A stretch of 64,000 bases of DNA from Candidatus Nitrospira allomarina (GCF_032050975.1 NZ_CP116967.1:744001-808000), one strand, 5' to 3'; positions 25,801 to 35,201 are shown, counted from the first letter of the stretch. Made by a program: numbers and translations. The notes: generated by a model not told the origin, from the letters alone.

Positions 25801-27072
25801 TCAATGACTCTTCGGTGAATAGAATGCCTGTGCGATTTCAGTCGCTAGAAATAACATGGCCCGGCTCTGGGTATAACATGCATGGCCGAATAAGTGCTGG
25901 CGAGGAGATTCCTCCGCCTGAACGCCGTATTCCACCAACAGACATTGTCCGTCATTAGCACACCGTGTCCCACGCCGAGTACATTCCAGCCACCGCTCAA
26001 AGCCGTCATAGGGTTCAAAAATTTCTCTAAAATCAACATTGGCCTGCTCAGACTCCGGATTATTCGGAACCATATCCGTGCCAGCCACAGCCAATTGCTG
26101 TACGTAATCCCCACCAGTTTGATAGGGCATTTCCCACGCAATTTGAGGTAATTCCATTTTCGCCAGCCAACGCTTGCCATCAGTTCGAATCTCACGATGA
26201 TTCACGAAATGCAGCAAATGACCAATTCCATCGGTATCCCAGCCGTAGCGAACCGGAGTACCCAATGTCACGACATCGACTGTTGCGCCTCTTAACGCTG
26301 TTTGATCCATGACAAGACCATACAAGCTCTCGAGCTGTTCTACGGACCGATCGACTGAAGGGATCCCTTGCCAGTAATTAGCCAAAATCTCAAAAACGCG
26401 CCCCCTCATTTCCGATTCCCCTGGAGCTAGAATATTCGACAATAAAGCCAGGACCTGACCCGCATGTCCATGGCCAACAATAAGAAGGCGGTCATCTTTT
26501 GTTAGATCAAGCCTAGAAACCCAATTTCGAAGATACATCAAAAGATGCATGGCAGCTTCGACGCGGCCGACATGATGATTAATTGAAGACCAAAGGTATC
26601 GACGACAGGGAATTGATTGGCCGCTCCCCTGAGACAGGGCAAGTTCAAATTTCCCTACATACGACGAAGAAAAATTTCCTGCTCCCTGAGCGAGCAGGTC
26701 TACCGTCCCGTAAGTTGGTTCATCGTTCGCTACAGGAGGGTGAATTGGATCATCTGGAAGACAAATTCCGTTTGTAGTAGGACGAAGGAGAGCCAGCAAC
26801 GATTCCAGACCGGATATTCCTCGGGAATACCCTCGTTTTAACCCTCCAACCTCATCCAATCTGGCCGCACCAAAGAGATCCATAAATGGCAGGCCATTGA
26901 GGAAGAGTATCCCCTTCACTTGGGATTGGGCCATCTGTTCGCCAACGCTACTCATTCCCTGGCTCCACGAAGGCGAATCCACCGTTCCAGGCTGAAAGGT
27001 TCGATAGCCTACCCGGACACGAGGGTCCGACTTCAAATAATTAGCATGTTGGAAATTATTTTCCTGGGGCAT
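25801..27072 (-). CDS. Lipase-like alpha/beta-hydrolase-fold protein without the nucleophile Ser
   Basis: A protein of about 423 aa. GILFLNGLPFMDLFG looks like the first beta strand plus oxyanion loop, and DDRLLIVGHGHAGQVLALL looks like the nucleophile elbow of a lipase. In place of GxSxG the elbow reads GHGHAG, so the catalytic Ser is Gly. Later, VDVVTLGTPVRYGWD resembles the strand before the acid residue. No signal peptide is visible. It may be an inactive or altered hydrolase. The ATG at 27072 is preferred over a TTG at 27129. It is divergent from the exported phosphatase-like gene. Confidence 0.65.
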   Translation of the reverse strand: MPQENNFQHANYLKSDPRVRVGYRTFQPGTVDSPSWSQGMSSVGEQMAQSQVKGILFLNGLPFMDLFGAARLDEVGGLKRGYSRGISGLESLLALLRPTTNGICLPDDPIHPPVANDEPTYGTVDLLAQGAGNFSSSYVGKFELALSQGSGQSIPCRRYLWSSINHHVGRVEAAMHLLMYLRNWVSRLDLTKDDRLLIVGHGHAGQVLALLSNILAPGESEMRGRVFEILANYWQGIPSVDRSVEQLESLYGLVMDQTALRGATVDVVTLGTPVRYGWDTDGIGHLLHFVNHREIRTDGKRWLAKMELPQIAWEMPYQTGGDYVQQLAVAGTDMVPNNPESEQANVDFREIFEPYDGFERWLECTRRGTRCANDGQCLLVEYGVQAEESPRQHLFGHACYTQSRAMLFLATEIAQAFYSPKSH

Positions 27073-27336
27073 TGAAATTCTTCTGTGTGTGAGGCCCCAT
27101 TCATAATGGATACCATTCACCCAGGGCAAGAGATGCTTGAAAATTTTTGGTCCGCTAATTTGAATGGGAAGAAAATCCTGGCCTGCTCAGTTGGTTGACC
27201 GCCTGAAAATCTGCATGATAAGTTCAGATTCGATCACTTGCCTTACAATTGAAGGAGAATTCTCCTTAATGATATATAGTAAAAGTTCATTCCCAATTTT
27301 ATCTTTATTTTCTTGTCGTGGAGCAGGGCAGAAATT

Positions 27337-28392
27337 ATGAGTACTATCCAAATACGTCCTCAACAACATCGTCGTGGTAAATTCCTGCCGTGTTTTATCC
27401 TAGCATGGAGTGTGGTCTGGCTTCCTCTATTCGGAGGGACAGCCTCGATGGCTGCCGCCGCACAAGCCGAACACATTATTCTGGTTGTGTTGGAGGGGAT
27501 CAAATCATCATCCATCCAAGACGGCACTACTCCAAACCTGGCTCAGTTAGCCAAGGATGGAGCTGTGACCTGGTCCGCTCAATCCATTACCCCTCCCCTC
27601 ACCGTGCCGGCGATGGCGTCTCTGCTCACCGGCCTTCAAGTCGAGAAGCATCGGGTGACTGCCGCATGGGAAACGTACGATTTTGCACGTTCATTTATGC
27701 GCTCACCTACGGTATTTGACTACATGGATCTGGCTGGAGGAAAAGACACGGGCGTCTTTCTTATGGATGAACGACTCTATCAATTAGTTCGCCCGGAAAT
27801 TTACGTCGACTCCCAAGTTTGTGGCTACACCAAACCCCAATGCACGCCCGAAAGAGCGTCGGCATACATCAAAGATTTTTTAAAAAAAGTTACTAGTGAG
27901 AAAGGCTATGGCTTCCGGCTTTTTGGAGTGCCAAACCTCTTATTAGTACATCTGCCTACGGCGGTGAAGGTCGGGCAGAAATACGGATGGGATTCCGAAA
28001 AATATTCCGCTGCCTTACTATCCATTGATACCGCCGTGGAACAAATCATCCAAACGTATGAAGAACTTGGAGTCTTGGACAAAACCATGGTGATCATTAC
28101 TGGCCTGAATAGCGGACCTCTGTCACCCCCTACAGGGGGAGGCAAAACAGTCTCGACCAGCCTTACGTCTCCTGAGTTAGATGCCACTATTCCCTGGATT
28201 GCCTGGGGCGCAAATATTAAAAGGAACCATCCCATCACTCAATCCGTTTCTTTATTAGATACCGGAGCGACTATCATGTATGCTCTGGGGCTTGAAACGC
28301 ATACTGAATGGGACAGCCACGCGATTGGTGATATTTTTCAAGCTGTTCCAGAAAGACGGACCACTGACAATGAACCACAAACAAAACAGTAA
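27337..28392 (+). CDS. Exported alkaline-phosphatase-superfamily protein with degenerate active site
   Basis: A protein of about 351 aa with a signal peptide (about residues 1-43). The fold of type I phosphodiesterase/nucleotide pyrophosphatase is visible: TPNLAQLAKDGAV, PPLTVPAMASLLTG (Thr nucleophile at about 89), SEKYSAALLSIDTAVEQI and a C-terminal STSLTSPELDATIPWIAWGA block. Metal ligands look lost: the first Asp is Glu53, the DxxGH motif is changed to VKVGQ, and the DHG motif reads LNS. It is therefore probably a pseudo-phosphatase. It overlaps the next gene by about 20 nt. The ATG at 27337 follows a GGAGCAGGG region. Confidence 0.75.
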   Translation: MSTIQIRPQQHRRGKFLPCFILAWSVVWLPLFGGTASMAAAAQAEHIILVVLEGIKSSSIQDGTTPNLAQLAKDGAVTWSAQSITPPLTVPAMASLLTGLQVEKHRVTAAWETYDFARSFMRSPTVFDYMDLAGGKDTGVFLMDERLYQLVRPEIYVDSQVCGYTKPQCTPERASAYIKDFLKKVTSEKGYGFRLFGVPNLLLVHLPTAVKVGQKYGWDSEKYSAALLSIDTAVEQIIQTYEELGVLDKTMVIITGLNSGPLSPPTGGGKTVSTSLTSPELDATIPWIAWGANIKRNHPITQSVSLLDTGATIMYALGLETHTEWDSHAIGDIFQAVPERRTTDNEPQTKQ

Positions 28393-28843
28393 GATCAGAA
28401 TTCGAACACACGTGCCTCGTCAAATCCGACATGGGATTTTCTGCCTGTTTCTGATGGGCATTTCTCCTCTGCTAGTACACCACGGGCACGCAGCAGATCC
28501 TACTAATCCTTTGTTGCGAGAGTTTCCTATTACCGTGAATCCGAATGCACTCACTCCTCCAACCTGGTGGCATGTACCCGGCATCACTCCGTTGATTTGG
28601 ACAAAAGATCCCATCAATATGGATGCCTACAAAACATCGGAATCCAGGACCTTAAACCTCAAGCCTGGAGATTATCGTTTTGGGACCTTTACGTTTGATT
28701 TTTTATTCAAGGTAACCTTATCCGGAACCTTGGAATTCTCGCCAACTCTTGATCAATGTGTAGATGGACGAGGAACACAGGTCCTGACAATTCGTTGTAG
28801 CCATACGCAACCCTATCCGCAAGAACCCGACTACCCGAAATAA
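28370..28843 (+). CDS. Hypothetical exported protein
   Basis: A 157-aa protein with an N-terminal signal peptide (basic region, hydrophobic stretch about residues 21-38, then HGHAADP cleavage-like site). The mature part is rich in Pro, Thr and aromatic residues with two Cys near the end (C127-like and C142-like), which could form a disulfide. No family was recognised. The ATG at 28370 lies inside the end of the phosphatase-like gene, so the pair is translationally linked. The HEAT-repeat gene follows after 25 nt on the same strand. Confidence 0.65.
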   Translation: MNHKQNSKIRIRTHVPRQIRHGIFCLFLMGISPLLVHHGHAADPTNPLLREFPITVNPNALTPPTWWHVPGITPLIWTKDPINMDAYKTSESRTLNLKPGDYRFGTFTFDFLFKVTLSGTLEFSPTLDQCVDGRGTQVLTIRCSHTQPYPQEPDYPK

Positions 28844-28868
28844 GTCGGAAGGGATAAGAAGGAAGATC

Positions 28869-30257
28869 ATGCCGAATACTGTGCAAGACTGGATTGATGC
28901 CCTCGAAGACGCCGATGATGCCACTCGCGAAGAGGCCGCCAAGGCCCTTGCTGAAAAGGGTGATCCGAAAACATTAGAACCCCTTCTGAACGCTCTTGAA
29001 GACGACTATTGGTCGGTTCGAACTTATGTCGGTTGGGCATTAGCCAAAATTGGCGGAGAAAAGGCCATTGAAGGTCTCATTACGCTTTTCAATGACAATA
29101 TGATGGAAGTGCAAGCTGAAGCAGTAAAGGCCATGGCATCCATGGGAAAATGCGTCATCCCGCAATTACTGACTTGCTTGAAAGACAAGCGGTGGCGGAT
29201 TCGAGAACAAGCCGCTAAAACGTTAGGTGAATTGCGTGACCCGCAGGCCGTACCAGGGCTGAACCTGGTGTGTCGCGACCGAGATGGTGCAGTCAAGAGT
29301 GCCGCAGCCGAAGCCTTAGGAAAAATTGGAGACCCAAAGGCCATTCCAACTCTGATCAAATTATTTAAAGATACATCCAAGATCGTGCGGGAGACTGCCG
29401 GAACCGCATTGATGTACATTGGGAAAGAATCCGTCGATGCTCTATTGGAGTCCCTCAAGGATCCTCATTTCGTTGTGCGCTGTCACGCGGTTCGGGCGCT
29501 AGGCGGCATGACGACCGACTATCAAATGGGGCGTGTGTGGGTTCGTGAAGCCCGTGTCGTCGATGCCCTGATCGACATGGTAAAAGACCCGGATCGAGCG
29601 GTTCGCGAAGATGCCACGATTGCTCTGGGCAATATAGGCGATGCCCGTGCAGTAGATACCCTCATGGAAGCCATGAAAGACGGCACAGTGAAACGCCATG
29701 CAATTGCTTCCCTCGGCATGATCGGAGATCCTCGCGCCTATCCTCCTGTCCTTGACGCGTTAAAGGGTAAGGGCATACATCAAGAGGGGAAGCCAACCCC
29801 TGGCTGCATTATTAGCGAAGACCTCCTAATTAAAGAAGCGGCTGCTACAGCCCTTGGTCATTTCCGTCATCCCAAAGTCATTCCGGATTTAGTGCTGTTA
29901 CTCAAAGACCTGGTCCTTCGTGATTATGCCGCCAATTCCTTGGTGTTGATTGGAGACGCAGCGATTGAGCCACTCGTATGGTTCCTCCATGACCCGGATT
30001 TATCTAAAGTCCAACAAGAAAGCGAGCGGGTTTTGGCTTTTGCGACCACTCGAATGACCGCAGGTGGTGCCCTTAAAAAAACAGTCTTAGACACCCTTGA
30101 TAAGCTCGGGTGGAAACCAACTGAAGGCCTCAGCAAAGAGACCAGAGAAATTGAATATACCGACACCACCAATGTGTTAGGTGAGGGAGGAGAAGGCCGC
30201 TTTGGCAAAAGTGGTGACTTCGCTATCCCGGCCAAACCACCAAAAATCGAAAGGTAA
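28869..30257 (+). CDS. HEAT-repeat protein 1 (PBS lyase-type HEAT repeats)
   Basis: A 462-aa soluble protein made of tandem HEAT-like repeats of about 31 residues (for example DPKTLEPLLNALEDDYWSVR, DPKAIPTLIKLFKDTSKIVR). It has no signal peptide, membrane segment or catalytic motif. Such solenoids bind other proteins; in cyanobacteria similar repeats occur in phycobilin lyases, which are not expected here. Two non-repeat inserts are visible, around residues 215-235 and 300-320. The repeats end near residue 405 and a charged tail follows. It belongs with four further HEAT genes at 35708-39425. Confidence 0.88.
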   Translation: MPNTVQDWIDALEDADDATREEAAKALAEKGDPKTLEPLLNALEDDYWSVRTYVGWALAKIGGEKAIEGLITLFNDNMMEVQAEAVKAMASMGKCVIPQLLTCLKDKRWRIREQAAKTLGELRDPQAVPGLNLVCRDRDGAVKSAAAEALGKIGDPKAIPTLIKLFKDTSKIVRETAGTALMYIGKESVDALLESLKDPHFVVRCHAVRALGGMTTDYQMGRVWVREARVVDALIDMVKDPDRAVREDATIALGNIGDARAVDTLMEAMKDGTVKRHAIASLGMIGDPRAYPPVLDALKGKGIHQEGKPTPGCIISEDLLIKEAAATALGHFRHPKVIPDLVLLLKDLVLRDYAANSLVLIGDAAIEPLVWFLHDPDLSKVQQESERVLAFATTRMTAGGALKKTVLDTLDKLGWKPTEGLSKETREIEYTDTTNVLGEGGEGRFGKSGDFAIPAKPPKIER

Positions 30258-30316
30258 TATACACCAATTCTCCTGCTGGGGAGTGGCGGGTACACTGGCG
30301 GAAGTTCTTTCCTCTG

Positions 30317-31999
30317 TTAGTCTCGCTGAAAGTGCAAAATTCCCCAGCTCAGGTGGCCACTCTTCCCAGCCTGAACCCAATGCTGAAGTCCCACCTTCAT
30401 AGAAGCCAGATATTCTTCCGTACAAACCTGAATAAGCGCATGGTGTTGTTTCGTTAATTCCTGAAGTACTCGTCCATAATGCGCGGCAAGATTTTCAGAA
30501 AGATCCTCAATCCCAATTTCTTGAAACCCTAATTTAGCGGCCAGCTGCCGATAATATTCAAACGACCCCAGCGAATTCAAATGGATACGATCTAAAATCG
30601 GTTGCAGCACATCCGGGGGACAAGTCGCACTCTTCATCGGATCGGTAAAAATAAATTGTCCTCCCGTGGCCAACACCCGATGAACCTCTTGAAACACCTT
30701 TTCCCGATTTCCGCTATGTAATATGGCATCCTGCGACCACACCACATCAACGCTCCCATCCGGCATGGGAATCGACTCGAAATTCCCGTCAATGACATTA
30801 ATCGCTAAACTAATATTCTCTTTCTGATTCAGTGCCCGATTCCGTTTATTTTGGACTTCACTCAAATTCAGGCATCCAACCTGGCATCCGTATTGTCTCA
30901 CGAGATGACGCGCTGAGCCTCCGTAACCTGACCCAATATCCAGCACACGTTTCGTGGCATCAAGGTCCTTGACAGAATCCGCCATTTTCTCCACGGTTCG
31001 TCGGCTGGCATCGAAAATCGAATCCTTGTCGGATGCATACAATCCAATGTGGATATCTTCTCCACCCCAGATCGTGGCATAAAACCGGTCGGCATCCGAA
31101 CTGTTGTAATAGTCTCGAGCCGTATCCACCGTGGTGGAATAATTCAGATTTCCAAATTTGCCCATGATCGTGGTCGGACGTTCCTCATTTTTATAGAGTT
31201 TCTCCGCCACATGAACATAAAAATCAGGGTCCTCAACTTTATGCGTTTCTTGAAAGTCCGCATAAGTTTTTACCTGCTGAAAACCAACCTCATTCATGAG
31301 CCGACGTGTATATTCCTTCCGTAGCGGATACATATTCAAATGAAAGGCTTCTCCATCGGGAAACGTATACTTGAACCTTGCGAGTCCTTCATCAACGTGC
31401 TCCGGCTCCGCACTGACATTGTCTCCGCAATAGTAATATACATGCTTCGACGTAAACCCCTCATCTAAAATGCCATCGTAATTCCTTTGATCCAGAATCA
31501 GCACTCCATCGTGCTTCAGGGCGGTGTAAAATTCAGCCAAGGCTTTTCTCCGATCCTGTTCGGAAAAGAGATGAGTCAGAGAGTTCCCCAGGCAAATCAC
31601 CGCATCGTATTTATTGTGGATATCCCGGCTTAACCAGCGCCAATCAGCATGAATAGTTCGCATGATAAACCCGGCTCGTCGTGCATTTTCAAATGCCTGC
31701 GCTAACATTTCAGGACTGCCGTCCGCACTCGTAACTTCGAACCCGGCACGCAAGAGCCGAATAGAATGAAACCCCGTTCCCGTCGCGACATCTAATACGC
31801 GCTTGACGCCCCGTTCCTTCAAAATCCGGATAAAAAAGTCTCCTTCACTCGAGGCCCTGGCCTCCCAATCAATCAACGCGTCCCATTTTTGCACAAAACT
31901 ATGAACATACTCCTGTTTGTATAAATCTGTTTTTCGTTGAGCTATGGGATTATCCCCATACATTTGCTTGCTACCGGGCATCGTCGCTTTCTGAATCAT
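30317..31999 (-). CDS. Glycine/sarcosine/dimethylglycine N-methyltransferase (betaine synthesis), fused two-domain enzyme
   Basis: A 560-aa protein with two SAM-methyltransferase domains. The N-terminal half matches glycine/sarcosine methyltransferase: motif I RVLDVATGTGFHS and the block GDNVSAEPEHVDEGLARF. The C-terminal half matches sarcosine/dimethylglycine methyltransferase: YNSSDADRFYATIWGGEDIH, motif I RVLDIGSGYGGSA. Together they convert glycine to glycine betaine with three SAM. The ATG at 31999 has a strong TAGGAGGTG site 8 nt away; an upstream ATG at 32101 lacks one. It is divergent from a BCCT transporter gene, a clear osmoprotection pair. The gene follows a leader with a terminator-like hairpin. 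Confidence 0.93.
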   Translation of the reverse strand: MIQKATMPGSKQMYGDNPIAQRKTDLYKQEYVHSFVQKWDALIDWEARASSEGDFFIRILKERGVKRVLDVATGTGFHSIRLLRAGFEVTSADGSPEMLAQAFENARRAGFIMRTIHADWRWLSRDIHNKYDAVICLGNSLTHLFSEQDRRKALAEFYTALKHDGVLILDQRNYDGILDEGFTSKHVYYYCGDNVSAEPEHVDEGLARFKYTFPDGEAFHLNMYPLRKEYTRRLMNEVGFQQVKTYADFQETHKVEDPDFYVHVAEKLYKNEERPTTIMGKFGNLNYSTTVDTARDYYNSSDADRFYATIWGGEDIHIGLYASDKDSIFDASRRTVEKMADSVKDLDATKRVLDIGSGYGGSARHLVRQYGCQVGCLNLSEVQNKRNRALNQKENISLAINVIDGNFESIPMPDGSVDVVWSQDAILHSGNREKVFQEVHRVLATGGQFIFTDPMKSATCPPDVLQPILDRIHLNSLGSFEYYRQLAAKLGFQEIGIEDLSENLAAHYGRVLQELTKQHHALIQVCTEEYLASMKVGLQHWVQAGKSGHLSWGILHFQRD

Positions 32000-32260
32000 T
32001 AGAGAAACACCTCCTAGAGGGCTGTTGCCCTCACCACCATTTAGAATAATGGGTGTAAGTGAATACTGTCTGGCGATTTCCTCTTTCCATACAGTATTCA
32101 ATTGCCAAAACCCGCAAGGACAAACCCATAGTCTGTCTCAACGGACCAGAAATAAAAAAGGCCTCCGAACATCTCCTGCGAGCGTAAGGTAGGCCCGACT
32201 GTTACGTGTGAGGCTTTCAATCTAACCGGTTAGCCTCTTCTTCGCAACCCCTTTTGACCA
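32000..32260 (-). promoter_or_regulatory. Leader of the betaine synthase gene with terminator-like hairpin (possible riboswitch or attenuator)
   Basis: On the minus strand a GAGGCT/AGCCTC stem (32232-32237 with 32210-32215) is followed by GGCCT (32191-32195) pairing with AGGCC (32160-32164) and then six T residues (32154-32159). This sits about 155 nt upstream of the start codon, where only a regulated leader would carry a terminator. I could not match it to a known riboswitch class. Confidence 0.4.
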
Positions 32261-32467
32261 CGTCCCCATTTTTTATCAAATCTAAAAATGGCTAATAACA
32301 CAGACAGTCGTAAAACCTTCATGAAGAAAAAGAGAATTTTCCCTTACAAATTTCGATATATGTCCATTCATTGTCCACGTTTTGGGTCCATCATGATCCA
32401 AGGTTTCCTTGTTCAATAGAGCCAAATATGGTAAGGCCTACCCTTCCTCATTCAATTCCATTACTCC

Positions 32468-33955
32468 ATGAATCCACTGAAATCAACCACCCTTGTCTTC
32501 AACATCTCCTGCGCCATGGCCTTTCTCTTTCTCCTTTGGGGCGCCATGGCCCCGAAACATTTAGCGAAAATAACCGGGACATTCCAAACAGCACTTCTTG
32601 ATTCGTTTGGCTGGCTATATGTTCTGGCAGCAACAGGTTTTCTTGTTTGTGCATTCTGTCTGATCTTTTCTCGGTGGGGTGATATTCCGCTTGGTCCGGA
32701 TGGAGCCAAGGCTGAATTTCCTCTCCACACCTGGTTTGCCATGCTGTTTTGTGCAGGCATGGGCATTGGGCTTGTATTCTGGGGAGTTGCCGAACCCACG
32801 TCCCATTTTCATGAACCGCCCATCGGCGAGGGAGAAACCCCGCAAGCGGCCCGCTTGGCACTGCAATATTCCTTTTTCCATTGGGGCCTTCATCCTTGGG
32901 GCATTTACACCATGGTGGGCATGGCCCTTGCCTATTTCCAATTTCGAAAAGGCACACCAGGACTGTTTAGCTCAGGTTGCCAGCCGGTTCTCGGCAGGCA
33001 TGCCACTGGAGGGCTGGGAACCACCGTGGATGTCATCGCCGTCTTTGCCACGGTCTTCGGTGTGGCAACCTCACTGGGGTTTGGAGCGGTGCAAATCAGC
33101 GGTGGATTATCCTATGTTTTTGACATGCCGAATACCCTTACTACTCAATTAGCCGTTATCGCCATTGTGACCGTGCTTTTCATGCTCTCCGCTCAAACCG
33201 GACTCCAACGAGGCATCAAATACCTTAGTAATGTAAATATGATATTGGCGCTGTCTCTCCTGTTTTTCCTGCTATTTCTCGGGCCGACACACTTCATTAT
33301 GACGGTGTTTCCCTCGACATTCGGAAACTACATCCAAAACCTTCCGACAATGAGCCTGAATCTGGCACCATTCCGAGATTCGACCTGGATTCACAACTGG
33401 ACATTATTTTATTGGGCATGGTGGATCGCCTGGGCGCCATTTGTGGGCACCTTCATCGCGAGGATTTCAAAAGGGCGGACTGTGCGTCAATTCGTGTTGG
33501 GCGTATTGCTGGTTCCGTCACTCTTTTGTGCATTTTGGTTCACGGTTTTTGGCGGAACCGGTATTGCATTAGAACTGTTCCACGACACGCCCCTGAAAGC
33601 CATTATGGAAACGCAGGGCATCGAGGTCCTGCTATTTACGGTATTAGAGCAATATCCAATGGGCACGGTCATGTCGCTCATCGCCATTTTTTTGATTGGC
33701 ACCTTTTTCATCACCTCAGCAGATTCGGCCACCTTCGTGCTAGGGTCACTCACCACCAACGGTAGCCTCAACCCACCCAACCGGATCAAATTCACCTGGG
33801 GAATTATTCAATCTCTGTCGGCGGCCATCCTCCTTTGGTCCGGCGGCCTCAAAGGCCTGCAAACCGGGGCTATCCTCGCCGCCTTTCCGTTTGTCTTTGT
33901 CATCATTATCCTCATCATCTCCCTTCTCAAATCCTTCAAGGAGGAAGCTAGGTAG
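32468..33955 (+). CDS. BCCT family transporter (betaine/choline/carnitine type)
   Basis: A 495-aa inner-membrane protein with about 12 membrane helices. BCCT hallmarks are the glycine-rich AMLFCAGMGIGLVFWGVAEP segment and the signature WAPFVGTFIARISKGRT. Members take up betaine or related quaternary amines with Na or H. The N- and C-terminal tails are short compared with osmosensing BetP. Divergent orientation from the betaine-synthesis gene supports betaine as substrate (inference). A degenerate copy of its 3' end lies 650 bp downstream. Confidence 0.93.
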   Translation: MNPLKSTTLVFNISCAMAFLFLLWGAMAPKHLAKITGTFQTALLDSFGWLYVLAATGFLVCAFCLIFSRWGDIPLGPDGAKAEFPLHTWFAMLFCAGMGIGLVFWGVAEPTSHFHEPPIGEGETPQAARLALQYSFFHWGLHPWGIYTMVGMALAYFQFRKGTPGLFSSGCQPVLGRHATGGLGTTVDVIAVFATVFGVATSLGFGAVQISGGLSYVFDMPNTLTTQLAVIAIVTVLFMLSAQTGLQRGIKYLSNVNMILALSLLFFLLFLGPTHFIMTVFPSTFGNYIQNLPTMSLNLAPFRDSTWIHNWTLFYWAWWIAWAPFVGTFIARISKGRTVRQFVLGVLLVPSLFCAFWFTVFGGTGIALELFHDTPLKAIMETQGIEVLLFTVLEQYPMGTVMSLIAIFLIGTFFITSADSATFVLGSLTTNGSLNPPNRIKFTWGIIQSLSAAILLWSGGLKGLQTGAILAAFPFVFVIIILIISLLKSFKEEAR

Positions 33956-34075
33956 GCTCGACACGCCAGGACATCATTTCTCAATGGTTGATTTGATCCA
34001 AAAAAATCGCTATTACTGCTAGTCTCTTCAACCCTATAAACATATACCTGTCACGGAATTATGAGAGAGGAATCA

Positions 34076-34525
34076 ATGAAGTTAGATTCGCTTCCAAAAG
34101 AGTTTACACCTTACAAACAGTTAGAAATTGCCACGAACAAATTAATAGATGGTGTGGCATTAGTATCCGTAAATGGGTTTATTCCAGTTTTAATTGGAAA
34201 AGGTGAAACTCCGGAGATTTGGGTGACTATTCCTGCCGATCAACAAGGGAAAGAATGGCGCCCAATTGTGAGTAAAAACACGTCTTTGCTTGAGGTGATT
34301 ACCGTCAATACCAAGGGAAAAGTAATCGGGGTCGCCATGGGCGACGACATCGTTCTGGAAGTCAAAGAAATCACAAGCGAGAGTGCGGAAATTACTCAAT
34401 GTAACCTTCGGCCATTTGGGATAAATGTATTTTTAGAAGATGACTGTCTGAAAGTCATGACTAACCGGTATTCAGGTAACACCATAACCGGGGCAAAAAT
34501 ATTTATTGATGTTGGGAAAGGATAA
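34076..34525 (+). CDS. Hypothetical soluble protein
   Basis: A 149-aa protein without signal peptide or membrane segment. It is rich in beta-strand-forming residues (for example KLIDGVALVSVNGFIPVLIGKG and AKIFIDVG). No family was recognised. The ATG at 34076 has GAGAGGAA 6 nt upstream; an in-frame ATG at 34061 is the alternative. Codon use resembles that of neighbours but is slightly more AT-rich. It lies between the intact transporter gene and the transporter remnant. Confidence 0.65.
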   Translation: MKLDSLPKEFTPYKQLEIATNKLIDGVALVSVNGFIPVLIGKGETPEIWVTIPADQQGKEWRPIVSKNTSLLEVITVNTKGKVIGVAMGDDIVLEVKEITSESAEITQCNLRPFGINVFLEDDCLKVMTNRYSGNTITGAKIFIDVGKG

Positions 34526-34599
34526 TCACCGCAAGGTTAATCTAGATGCCCACGAAGGACCGCACGTATTTTTATGGTCAAGGCTCAACGTGAGCCAAA

Positions 34600-34745
34600 A
34601 TTTATTGATGGTGCTTTTGGATTGCTCCTGTGGTTAGGCGGAATCAAAGATCTGAAAGCGGCGCTATCCAGGCCCCCTTTCCCTTTTTGTCTTTGTCATC
34701 ATCTTTCTCATGATCTCCCACTCCAGATCTTCCATGAAAAAACCC
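34600..34745 (+). pseudogene. Remnant of a second BCCT transporter gene (3' end only)
   Basis: The DNA matches 33823-33945 of the intact transporter gene. In one frame it reads FGLLLWLGGIKDLKAA, like ILLWSGGLKGLQTGA of the intact protein, and after a frameshift FVFVIIFLMIS, like FVFVIIILIIS. Only the last membrane helix and flank are left. It shows that a second, diverged copy once existed here. Confidence 0.7.
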
Positions 34746-35201
34746 ATAGTTTTCCAACCCTCATTTTGCACAATTTGGATTTGAAATTATTTCCATCCAT
34801 GGTTTGCTGCCTTTCGCCTTGAGAACGTAGGGATTTTGCTTCCACAACAAAGGAGGTGCCCATCAGGACAAGGCAAAGCAATACTTCGCCTGTCTTGGCG
34901 AAACCCGCCAACACAAAAAATCTCGTTAGGCAGCACCTCATTAGATAGGACGAGGTGGGAACACAAATGCGATGAATTCTCCGGACAGCTCTTTTGTTCT
35001 GGCAAATCTCAAGATGGACTCCCAATCCACATGGGAACTCTGAAAGGCCAGAAACAGAAATTCTCAATAATCCAATATCTTCCCATGCTGGACTTGCACC
35101 ATCTCCCCTTTAATTGACAGAATGACGCTAGAACCCATCCTTGAAGGGGCCAATGATTCCTACTTGACTCAAGTAAGCGGCTAAGTCTGAAAGGAGCAAT
35201 C
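34746..35201. other. Intergenic region without a convincing gene
   Basis: About 450 bp between the transporter remnant and the next small gene. A minus-strand frame with a hydrophobic stretch (34708-35067) overlaps the remnant and lacks a good start, so it is probably not a gene. The last bases carry the AAGGAG site of the next gene. Confidence 0.35.

Noticed and set aside
32000-32260. Match to a known riboswitch (SAM, glycine, c-di-AMP, c-di-GMP)
   Set aside because: I compared the conserved core words of these classes from memory and found no convincing match; kept only as an unclassified leader.
34708-35067. 119-aa minus-strand frame with a hydrophobic stretch
   Set aside because: It overlaps the transporter remnant, has no ribosome binding site and shows no family.
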